Shown piece after piece: positions 7,848 through 14,677 of a stretch of DNA of 26,686 nucleotides. The number at the start of each line of letters is the position of its first letter. The stretch's first letter is position 1. The translations under genes were made by a program, and so were the position numbers. The DNA comes from JADLBR01 sp020847615 (lineage in GTDB: Bacteria > Verrucomicrobiota > Verrucomicrobiia > JADLBR01), in the NCBI GenBank assembly GCA_026646655.1, contig JAPKHT010000077.1:1-26686 (forward strand), in the 5' to 3' direction. A model generated the notes under the pieces. The model was not told where the DNA came from and did no database searches. It worked only from the letters and a program-made list of their open reading frames with translations.

Positions 7848-7874
7848 GCGTCAGAAAAATATCAGTTTGCGTCA
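7848..7874 (+). promoter_or_regulatory. Putative AraC operator in the AraC/acetyltransferase divergent region
   Basis: GCGTCAGAAAAATATCA at 7848-7864 matches the 6940-6956 site. A second GCGTCA half-site follows at 7869-7874, exactly 21 bases (two helical turns) after the first, as expected for tandem AraC half-sites on one face of the helix. The first half-site lies 22 bases before the AraC start (7826), so autoregulation is likely, and the motif ends about 65 bases before the divergent start at 7930. The site is AT-rich against a GC-rich background. Confidence 0.62.
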
Positions 7875-7878
7875 TTTT

Positions 7879-7895
7879 GGGAATAGCGGATTCCC
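7879..7895. repeat. Perfect palindrome in the acetyltransferase leader
   Basis: GGGAAT (7879-7884) and ATTCCC (7890-7895) form a perfect inverted repeat around AGCGG. It lies between the AraC site and the start at 7930. It may be a second operator or a leader hairpin; its short length makes chance possible. Confidence 0.3.
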
Positions 7896-7929
7896 CGCGC
7901 CCCCTGTTCACTGGATGGGAGCGACCCCG

Positions 7930-9117
7930 ATGCCAACCCCTGCTTCCAGCGAGGGCCCCAAGAAGAGTCCGCCCTCAGATGCCGCGCCCGCGGGGCCCCA
8001 GGTCCCCCGCGCCGGACGTCTCGCGTCCCTCGACGCGCTCCGCGGTTTTGCGATGTTCTGGCTCCTCGGCGGCGCCCAGATCGTCCGCTCCATCGCGGAG
8101 GGTTCGCCGCCCGGCACGTGGCTCGCGTCCCTGGCCGAGCAATTCACGCACGTGCCATGGGAGGGATTCCGGTTCTACGACCTGATCTTCCCCCTCTTTC
8201 TCTTCTGCATCGGGGTTGCCATCCCACTCTCGGTCAACGCCCGGATCGCCGCCGGCGAGACCCGGGCCTCCATCCTTCGCCACGCGATCGCGCGCTTCGG
8301 GTGGATGGTCTTCTTCGGCCTCTGGGTCAACGGCAACCTCCTCACATGGGACCCCGCCAAGATGCGCCTCTCCTACAGCGTTCTGATGATGCTCGGATTC
8401 GGCTACGTGATCGCCATGGCGCTGGTCCTGTTTGCCCCGTTCCGCTGGCAGGCGGCCACCACGGCGGCCATCCTCGTCGGATACTGGGCCGCGCAGATGT
8501 TCGTTCCGGTCCCCGGCCACGTCCCCGGCGAATTCCGCGAGGGGATCATCCTCAGCGACTGGATCTACGACGGGACGATCGGCCTGCTCGGCGCCCCCTG
8601 GCGCAGCCCCTTCGGCCGGGGATGGCCGGTCACCCTCTGGACCCATGGCGCGACCGCCATGCTGGGGGTCTTTGCGTCATCCTTCATCGCCGGGTCCACG
8701 GACCCCGCGAAACGGCTGCGCGTCTTGGTGATGGCGGGCCTGGGTTGCCTGCTCGCCGGATGGCTCTGGGGTCTCCACATGCCGATCGTCAAGAATCGCT
8801 GGACCAGCACCTACGTCCTGTGGTGCGGCGGGTGGAGCTACCTCCTACTGGCGCTCTTTCACTGGTTCATAGACGTCAGGGGCAACCGCGCCTGGTCATG
8901 GCTGTTCGTCGTCATTGGATGCAACTCCATCTTGGCCTACCTGATCGCCACCGTGTTCATGGCTCCTTTCCGCAGTCTGGTCGCCATCCTGTTCGGCGGC
9001 CTCGAACCTCTCGTGGGACAACCCTTCCACCGCATACTCATGACGGTCGCCGCCTACGGATCGGCGTGGCTCCTGCTCGCGCACCTGCGCCGACGGCGGA
9101 TATTCTTGAGACTGTGA
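7930..9117 (+). CDS. Heparan-alpha-glucosaminide N-acetyltransferase-like (DUF5009) membrane protein
   Basis: 395 residues, with about ten hydrophobic segments. The N-terminal RLASLDALRGFAMFWLLGG motif and the LIFPLFLFCIGVAIPLS segment are diagnostic of the DUF1624/DUF5009 family, which includes lysosomal HGSNAT. The HGSNAT-like KNRWTSTYVLWCGGWSYLLLALFHW stretch appears in the last third. HGSNAT carries an acetyl group from cytosolic acetyl-CoA across a membrane to the amino group of a terminal glucosamine; the bacterial members are little studied, so the acceptor is unknown. The start at 7930 is chosen because GGGAG precedes it by about 9 bases; an in-frame ATG at 7915 has no such site. First gene of a plus-strand pair opposite AraC. 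Its proximity to an aminotransferase under a shared operator suggests an amino-sugar substrate (inference). Confidence 0.85.
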   Translation: MPTPASSEGPKKSPPSDAAPAGPQVPRAGRLASLDALRGFAMFWLLGGAQIVRSIAEGSPPGTWLASLAEQFTHVPWEGFRFYDLIFPLFLFCIGVAIPLSVNARIAAGETRASILRHAIARFGWMVFFGLWVNGNLLTWDPAKMRLSYSVLMMLGFGYVIAMALVLFAPFRWQAATTAAILVGYWAAQMFVPVPGHVPGEFREGIILSDWIYDGTIGLLGAPWRSPFGRGWPVTLWTHGATAMLGVFASSFIAGSTDPAKRLRVLVMAGLGCLLAGWLWGLHMPIVKNRWTSTYVLWCGGWSYLLLALFHWFIDVRGNRAWSWLFVVIGCNSILAYLIATVFMAPFRSLVAILFGGLEPLVGQPFHRILMTVAAYGSAWLLLAHLRRRRIFLRL

Positions 9118-9155
9118 GAACCGGTGCCTGAGAATACGGAGGTCCAGATTCAACC

Positions 9156-10199
9156 ATGAAGAAATACAATGTCGCCATCGTCGGATACGGATGGGCCGCC
9201 GAGGCCCACATCGCCGCGATCAATGCCACTCCCCTGGCGCAAGTCACGGCGGTCTGTTCGTCCCGCAAACTCGATCCCGCGGCCCTCGCGGAAAAGCACG
9301 GATGCCCGATCCGCGCCTTCAACGACCTGGGCGAGATGCTCGCGCAGAGGGACATCCACGCCGTCTCCGTGTGCTCCTATCACAGGCAGCACCCCGCGCA
9401 CATCATCGCGGCCGCCAGGGCCGGTAAACACATCATCGCCGAAAAGCCCCTCGCCCTGAACCCGCGGGATCTCGGGGAGATCGAGGGCGCGGTCTCCGCG
9501 TCCGGGGTGACCTTCTGCACGTGCTTCGAGCTGCGCTTCTCCTCGCAGTTCCGCGAGATCCGCTCCATCCTCGACCGGGGACTGCTGGGCCACGTCCATT
9601 ACGCCGAGGTCGATTACTATCACGGGGTCGGCCCATGGTATCGGGAGTTCCTGTGGTGCACGACGAAAGAGGATTGCGGCAGCAGCCTCCTGGAGGCCGG
9701 CATCCACGCCATGGACGCGCTCCTCCTATGCGTCGGCGAAGAGGTCGAGGAGGTCTTCACCTACGGATCAAAGTCCTCGCACGCGACCTACGCGCCGTAC
9801 GAGTACCCGCCCACCACATCCACGCTCGTCCGCTTCAAGGGCGGCGCGGTGGGCAAGTGCGCCTCCGTGATAGACTGCTGGCAGCCCTACTATTTCCACA
9901 CGCACCTCGTCGGCAGCGAGGGGAGCCTGCTGGACGACCGATTCCACTCCAACCTCATCGAGGGCCACGACCGCAATTCCTGGCAGCGCCTCGCGTACAA
10001 GCCGGTGGACTCCGGCGACGTCCACGACCATCCCTACCAGACCCAGTTCGAGGCTTTCTTTGACGCCATCGATCGCGGTGCCTGTATGCCGCTGACCGGC
10101 CTCCCGGAGGCGACGCGCACCCACGAGGTGGTCTTCGCCGCGATGCGATCCCTGGATCTCGGGCGCCCCGTGACCCCAGCCGAAATCCGCGCGACCTGA
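9156..10199 (+). CDS. Gfo/Idh/MocA family oxidoreductase
   Basis: 347 residues, cytosolic. The N-terminal Rossmann motif is AIVGYGWAAEAHI (G10, G12), a variant lacking the third glycine of the common GxGxxG. The family lysine K97 sits in IIAEKPLALN. The C-terminal domain has SSLLEAGIHAMDALLLC near residue 175-190, containing the expected Gly/His/Asp. GGAGGT lies 12 bases before the ATG, a slightly long spacing. It follows the acetyltransferase-like gene by 38 bases on the same strand and is probably co-transcribed under the AraC site. Its sequence differs clearly from the other three Gfo/Idh proteins here, so it is not a recent duplicate. Confidence 0.88.
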   Translation: MKKYNVAIVGYGWAAEAHIAAINATPLAQVTAVCSSRKLDPAALAEKHGCPIRAFNDLGEMLAQRDIHAVSVCSYHRQHPAHIIAAARAGKHIIAEKPLALNPRDLGEIEGAVSASGVTFCTCFELRFSSQFREIRSILDRGLLGHVHYAEVDYYHGVGPWYREFLWCTTKEDCGSSLLEAGIHAMDALLLCVGEEVEEVFTYGSKSSHATYAPYEYPPTTSTLVRFKGGAVGKCASVIDCWQPYYFHTHLVGSEGSLLDDRFHSNLIEGHDRNSWQRLAYKPVDSGDVHDHPYQTQFEAFFDAIDRGACMPLTGLPEATRTHEVVFAAMRSLDLGRPVTPAEIRAT

Positions 10200-10246
10200 C
10201 CCGAAGATTGCCGCGTATCATCCCGCAACCGAACGCAAATCCCGTA

Positions 10247-10304
10247 GCCGAACGCGTGAGCGTTTGGCCGCCAATCGCCCGAGGCGATCGGCCACGCGTT
10301 CGGC
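10247..10304. repeat. Palindromic repeat cluster A (REP/BIME-like)
   Basis: Two hairpin units stand one base apart. The plus unit 10247-10268 is GCCGAACGC, loop GTGA, GCGTTTGGC. The second, 10270-10292, is inverted; read on the minus strand it is GCCGATCGC, loop CTCGG, GCGATTGGC. Half a unit (ACGCGTTCGGC) follows at 10294-10304, the exact reverse complement of the first 11 bases. The cluster lies between the convergent Gfo/Idh and permease genes, so it might also slow transcription from either side. The rest of 10200-10385 has no identifiable element. Confidence 0.8.
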
Positions 10305-10385
10305 GCCGGTGGCCCCGGCAGCCGACGGACGTGATGGGCCATATCTTCTTCGACCGGTGTCGCACCGCCGCGCGGGGCCCGGCGT

Positions 10386-11231
10386 CTATCGCCGAAACAA
10401 GATGGCCCTGGCGATGGCCGTCGCCGCAAAGACCCCCATCGCCACCAGGACGATCGTCGCACCCGCCGACGTGCCAAGGTAATAGGCCAGCAGCAGGCCG
10501 CCAACGGAACACCCGAGCCCGATGCCCATCGCCAGGCCCACGTACTCCCGCAGGTTGCGCGCGATGTTGCGGGCCGCGGCCGCGGGCAATATGAGAAGCG
10601 AGTTGATGATCAGGATGCCGACCCACTGGAGGTTCATCGTCACCGCCAGCGCCACCAGCAACCCGAAAACCACCTCCTCGCGACCGACCCTGACGCCGCG
10701 GCTGGACGCGAGCGATGGGTTGAGGCTCGCCAGAGTCAGGGCGTTGAATGCCCGGAGCACCAGGAACGTCGCGGGCAACATGAGCACCAGCAACCGAACG
10801 ATCTGCTCCGGTGTGATGCTCAGCAGGTCCCCCACCAGGAAATGCCCGACCTTCATGAAGTTCCCGCCACGGGACAGAAGCACCACACCGAGGGCCACCG
10901 CGAAGGACATGAGCAGGCCGATCACCGTATCCACCGGCACGGCGCTCCAGCGCTTGAGCCCAAAGACCGCCAGGCCAAAAAGCAGCGAGAAGCCGATCAT
11001 GGCCCAGAATGGGTCGGCCAACCCGAGAAGCAGGCCAATGGCGAGCCCAGATAGGGCCGAGTGCCCCACCGCATCCGAATAGAACGCGAGCCGCTGGCTG
11101 ACCACGAGAGCGCCCATCAGCGAGAACAGGGGCGACACGATCGCGATCGCCAGGAGCGCATTGCGCATGAATGCGTACCGCGCCCACTCGAAAGGCAATC
11201 CGCCCACGACCGCGTGCCACCAGTCCATCAT
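10386..11231 (-). CDS. Metal (Zn/Mn) ABC transporter permease, ZnuB/MntB type
   Basis: 281 residues with eight or nine predicted hydrophobic helices. The sequence follows the ABC-3 metal permease family: MRNALLAIAIVSPLFSLMGALVVSQRLAFYSDAVGHSALSG near the N-terminus, and PVDTVIGLLMSFAVALGVVLLS in the middle. The start is the first of two adjacent ATGs at 11231, overlapping the ATPase stop by four bases (ATGA), so translation is coupled. No substrate-binding-protein gene is nearby; it may lie elsewhere. Metal identity (Zn or Mn) cannot be read from the permease alone. Confidence 0.9.
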   Translation of the reverse strand: MMDWWHAVVGGLPFEWARYAFMRNALLAIAIVSPLFSLMGALVVSQRLAFYSDAVGHSALSGLAIGLLLGLADPFWAMIGFSLLFGLAVFGLKRWSAVPVDTVIGLLMSFAVALGVVLLSRGGNFMKVGHFLVGDLLSITPEQIVRLLVLMLPATFLVLRAFNALTLASLNPSLASSRGVRVGREEVVFGLLVALAVTMNLQWVGILIINSLLILPAAAARNIARNLREYVGLAMGIGLGCSVGGLLLAYYLGTSAGATIVLVAMGVFAATAIARAILFRR

Positions 11232-12037
11232 CGCGGCGCCCCCTCGCCCTCCCCATGCCGGTGCAGATCCAGCCCGAACGCCAGCCGCACCCTCGGGTCT
11301 GCCCACACCTTCGGCGGGTCGTCGTCGCACACCACCCGGCCCTCGAGAAAGATCATCCTGTCCGCGAAGTCGACCATCGCCGCCAGATCGTGTGACACAA
11401 GCACCACGGCCATGTCGAAACGGCGCCGCAGGTCGGAGACCAGGCGATAGAACCGCTCCCGGCCCGCGAGATCGATCCCCGATAGCGGCTCGTCCAGCAG
11501 CAGCAGGTTGGGAGGCGGCGTCAGCGAAAGCGCCAACAGCACCCGCTGAAGCTCGCCGCCCGACAGCTCCCCCAGCCGCCGATCGATCAGCCGCGCGGCA
11601 TCGACCGCCCCGAGGCTCTCCAGCACCGCGTCGCGAAGGGCCCCCGACATCCCAAAGCACGACGGCCGACGCGACACCGCCGTCGCGAAGAGATCCGCCA
11701 CGCTGATCGGGGCCGCGGGGTCGAACTCGACGCGCTGCGGCACGTAGCCGATCCGCGGGAGCACCGGGCGCCGATGCTCCTTGTCCATGAACAGAACCCG
11801 GCCCGTGTGCGGGATCTCCCCGAGGATCGCCCGGAGCAACGTCGATTTGCCCGCCCCGTTCAACCCCGCCAGCGCCACCAGTTCTCCGCAGTGCAGGTGC
11901 AGGTCGATATCCCGAAGGACTTCCTTGGACCCCATCCTCACACAAAGGCCCCGGATGTCCGTCGAACAGGCCCCGCAGGGCTCATGCCGGGCCCCAAATC
12001 CCGCCTGCCCGCCGCCGCCGGGGTCCCGGCCACTCAC
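11228..12037 (-). CDS. Metal ABC transporter ATPase, ZnuC type, with Cys/His N-terminus
   Basis: 269 residues if translation starts at GTG 12037. All ABC landmarks are present: Walker A GLNGAGKST (58-66), signature LSGGELQR (158-165), Walker B LLLLDEP (178-184), and the H-loop VSHD (214-217). Before the nucleotide domain is RHEPCGACSTDIRGLCV with H18, C21 and C24, which I recall from one subgroup of zinc-type ATPases and which could bind metal. The frame stays open to an ATG at 12157, but that ATG lies inside the Fur-like operator, and the residues in between look non-coding. GTG 12037 overlaps the stop of a 27-codon frame (12034-12117). The exact start is uncertain. Confidence 0.85.
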   Translation of the reverse strand: MSGRDPGGGGQAGFGARHEPCGACSTDIRGLCVRMGSKEVLRDIDLHLHCGELVALAGLNGAGKSTLLRAILGEIPHTGRVLFMDKEHRRPVLPRIGYVPQRVEFDPAAPISVADLFATAVSRRPSCFGMSGALRDAVLESLGAVDAARLIDRRLGELSGGELQRVLLALSLTPPPNLLLLDEPLSGIDLAGRERFYRLVSDLRRRFDMAVVLVSHDLAAMVDFADRMIFLEGRVVCDDDPPKVWADPRVRLAFGLDLHRHGEGEGAPR

Positions 12038-12117
12038 CCGAGCGCCCCCCCCGGCGCCGCAGGATCTCCCCCCATGGCGCGCCCATCCGCGTTCGACCGG
12101 TACGCCATCGCCCTCAT
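12034..12117 (-). other. Possible 27-codon leader frame before the ATPase
   Basis: ATG 12117 opens a 27-codon frame whose TGA overlaps GTG 12037 in the sequence GTGA, the pattern seen in translational coupling. No clear ribosome site precedes it, and the peptide has no recognisable motif, so it may be a chance frame. It lies between the Fur-like operator and the ATPase. Confidence 0.2.
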
Positions 12118-12147
12118 CGCCGCACGTTACCCGCCGCTTGGCGTTGA

Positions 12148-12162
12148 TGCAACTCATTTGCA
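12148..12162. promoter_or_regulatory. Fur-family (Fur/Zur-like) operator before the metal transporter
   Basis: TGCAACTCATTTGCA is a 7-1-7 inverted repeat with six of seven pairs matching (TGCAA and TTGCA arms are perfect). That layout is typical of Fur-family operators. It lies 110 bases before the ATPase start and just after the stop of the GH-like gene (12232). Which regulator binds (Fur, Zur or Mur) is not decidable from the sequence; the transporter type favours Zur or Mur. No regulator gene is in the window. Confidence 0.65.
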
Positions 12163-12231
12163 GTTGAAAAGGACCCCGGACTCATCGCGCCACCCGCACC
12201 GATCGCGTTGCCGAAAGGGCGGCAGAAGGCC

Positions 12232-14583
12232 TCAGATCCCGTCGGCCCTCGCGCTCATGGGCGCGAGCGTGCCGAGGCCCTCGACCTCCCTCGCGCCTTC
12301 GCCGAAGTTGACCGTTACGGTCACGCCGTTGTCGAACCGGGTTTGCTGCACGTCGCGGTCAGGGGTCAGGAACCGGTGGTCGGTCATCTCGGAGAATCCC
12401 ACCGCGCGCGCCACGGGGCAAGTGGCCCTGTAGCTGCGCGCGAAGCGATCCCGCTGCTGCTCCCACAGCTTTCGGTCGAACATGAACATCGGCGGGGTGC
12501 CGTACAGGGCGTTGAACAGATCCCGCTTGTCCCAGAGCGACGGCAGCTTGTTGTTGTAGTCGCCCCAGTACCACTGCGCGACGGTGCAGTCATGGTACAC
12601 CAGCTCCCAGAGCGGCAGGCGATATCGGTGGCCGAGCTGGAATTTCGCGACGCGTTCCGGCACCTCATCCCATATCCGCCTCGTGTCGCGGCCGGAGTCC
12701 GGCACGCGGTATGGCCCAAGGCTGAGCATCCCCTCGAAATAATGGAGGAATGGCACAGAGGCATCGTGCCCGGTCTCGCATCCCGTGACCAATTTCATCT
12801 CCTTGGACATGTACTCGAGCAATCGCATCTTCCACTCGCGGCTCTGGCCCCGCGTCATGGGGTGCTCGGGGCTGTAGCACTCGCGCCACGGGGAGGCCGT
12901 CGTCGTGTCGATGAAACGGGCCCGGTACGGATGCTCCGCCAGATCGGCGGGGACGCGCGCCATGGCATAATCCAGCGCCCGGCTATCGCACAGCACGCCG
13001 CAGGGGTGCGTGGCGCCATCCTTGCCCTTGACGCCCCATCCCGGGATCCATTTGCCACGCGCGTCGAGGATGATGTCCCTGGGCCATCCCCCCTGCGTCC
13101 AGTCCGAGTGCGTGCCCCGGATGATGCCCCTCGCGATGAGGTCCGGATCCATCAGATCCTGGTAGATGTCGTACCGGCCCGTGAGGATTCCCCCCATCGC
13201 GTTCATCGCCCCGATGGATTCCGGGGTGCCCCGATTGCTCCAAAGGATGCGCTCGATGCCGGCAGCCTTGAGTTCCCGCGCGATCGACACGGCGTCCTTC
13301 TCCCAGCACCACACGTTCACCGCGCCGATCAGGAGGTCCACGGCGGGGATCTCATCGCGCTTCTGCCTGAGTGTCTTGACCAGGCCCTTCGCCTTGGCGT
13401 GGTCCCGGTACCGCCCGCACATCGCCACGTGCCCACCCCCATCGAAGAAGACGTAGCGCAGTTTCCGCGCATACCCGAAGGCACCCTTCTGCGGTTCCCA
13501 TTCCGGCGCCACGCACAGCATCCCGCCAGACCGATCGATCCGGATCGCCGCGTCATCGGGGGTCTCGATGATCGCCATGTGCCCCGCGGCGCCGTCCGTC
13601 ACACCCCAGAATCCCATGCAGATCCCGTGCCCGCCATAGGCGATCAGCCGCATCGGCGCAATCGAGCCATCGTCCACCGGATAGGAGATCCCCTCGTTCA
13701 TCGGCACGACCAGATAGCTCCCGGCCCCGGTCACGAACGGCCCGGGAAACGCCAGCGGCCTCCGCATCTCTCCCTTCGCGACTATCACGACCACGAACTC
13801 CGCCTTGCCGGGATCCATCTCCACCGAGACCTCGAGGTCGAGCCCCCCCACCGGATCGAACGCCGCGATGCGCAGTGCCGATGCCCCCTGCACTTCCGCG
13901 CTCTTGACAACGATCGGCGGTCCCCCGGCCTGCCGGACGACCTTGCCCGTCCTCCTGTCCTCGACAGACATCGTCCCCACCACCGTGTCGAATGCCACCC
14001 GCAGCATGACGTTCGAAATCGACACCGAATCCGCCAGCCCGGGTACCCGCATCTCCCCGACGTTGCCCGCTCGTCGCAATTCGAAGTCATCGATCCAGAT
14101 CGTCCCCTGCCCGGTCCCGACCACCCGCGGCCTCAAACGCACCACGCCCGTCGGCACCACAAACCGCGATTCCGCCACCACCCAATCCGATGGGCCGCGC
14201 ACCTCGGCGTCCCCGAGAGACCAATCCACCGTCTTGCCGCCCCCGTCGATCGCCGCAACGCACGGGTTCACCGATCCCGAGCCATCAACCTTGAGCCATG
14301 CCCGTACCTCAAAGATATCCCCCGCCTTCGCCTCCACATTCCCGGTTGCGTTCAGGCTCCAGTCCTTTTCCCCGCGGTTTGTCACCCGCGCCGCCCGCTC
14401 CCCCGCATGCCTCACCGCCAAGTCCCAAGCCAACTCCCCCGCCCCCCGCTCACGCACCCACAGCGCCTCCCATCCGTCCGGTCTAGACTCCTGCCATCGC
14501 TCGAAATCACCCCCCGGCGCACCCGCCAGCGATCCGCAACAGTATGAGAGAACCACCGACAGCATGACTAAGCGCAGGCACAT
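12232..14583 (-). CDS. Secreted GH101/GH129-like glycoside hydrolase with N-terminal CBM-like domain
   Basis: 783 residues. A short signal peptide (MCLRLVMLSVVLSYCCGSLAG) is followed by a jelly-roll module (about 25-175) with the WDL...RVTNRGEKDWSLNATGNVEAKAGD...IWIDDFELRR pattern of CenC/CBM4_9-type carbohydrate binding. After it comes a beta-rich region and then a barrel-like part (about 420-720) with SNRGTPESIGAMNAMGG, CETGHDAS, and WGDYNNKLPSLWDKRDLFNALYG. These resemble proteins annotated as glycosyl hydrolases related to GH101 (alpha-N-acetylgalactosaminidase-like). I cannot point to catalytic residues with certainty. AGGAG sits six bases before ATG 14583, supporting the start. Likely action is on extracellular or periplasmic glycans. 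Its neighbour upstream is the hypothetical gene at 14678. Confidence 0.7.
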   Translation of the reverse strand: MCLRLVMLSVVLSYCCGSLAGAPGGDFERWQESRPDGWEALWVRERGAGELAWDLAVRHAGERAARVTNRGEKDWSLNATGNVEAKAGDIFEVRAWLKVDGSGSVNPCVAAIDGGGKTVDWSLGDAEVRGPSDWVVAESRFVVPTGVVRLRPRVVGTGQGTIWIDDFELRRAGNVGEMRVPGLADSVSISNVMLRVAFDTVVGTMSVEDRRTGKVVRQAGGPPIVVKSAEVQGASALRIAAFDPVGGLDLEVSVEMDPGKAEFVVVIVAKGEMRRPLAFPGPFVTGAGSYLVVPMNEGISYPVDDGSIAPMRLIAYGGHGICMGFWGVTDGAAGHMAIIETPDDAAIRIDRSGGMLCVAPEWEPQKGAFGYARKLRYVFFDGGGHVAMCGRYRDHAKAKGLVKTLRQKRDEIPAVDLLIGAVNVWCWEKDAVSIARELKAAGIERILWSNRGTPESIGAMNAMGGILTGRYDIYQDLMDPDLIARGIIRGTHSDWTQGGWPRDIILDARGKWIPGWGVKGKDGATHPCGVLCDSRALDYAMARVPADLAEHPYRARFIDTTTASPWRECYSPEHPMTRGQSREWKMRLLEYMSKEMKLVTGCETGHDASVPFLHYFEGMLSLGPYRVPDSGRDTRRIWDEVPERVAKFQLGHRYRLPLWELVYHDCTVAQWYWGDYNNKLPSLWDKRDLFNALYGTPPMFMFDRKLWEQQRDRFARSYRATCPVARAVGFSEMTDHRFLTPDRDVQQTRFDNGVTVTVNFGEGAREVEGLGTLAPMSARADGI

Positions 14584-14677
14584 CCGCCACTCCTAGCAGC
14601 CCGTCGCACTTCGCCAAGTCCCACACGCATGCCGGGGAGCAGAACCGTACCGGCACTCGACCGGGCGGCCCTCGCGG

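Noticed and set aside
12038..12157. Extension of the ATPase to ATG 12157
   Set aside because: That ATG is inside the Fur-like palindrome and the 40 added residues look non-coding and are Gly/Arg-rich.
12208..14547. 779-codon plus-strand frame opposite the GH-like gene
   Set aside because: Composition is low-complexity His/Arg/Pro, typical of the antisense of a GC-rich gene; the minus-strand protein has a signal peptide, a recognisable binding module and a good ribosome site.
14593..14603. 11-base match to the element at 564-574
   Set aside because: An 11-mer repeat is expected by chance in 27 kb of biased sequence; not listed as a repeat by itself.
14630..14655. TGCCGG...CCGGCA inverted repeat before the GH-like gene, as a terminator
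   Set aside because: Only 6 base pairs with a 14-base loop and no T-run, so too weak.
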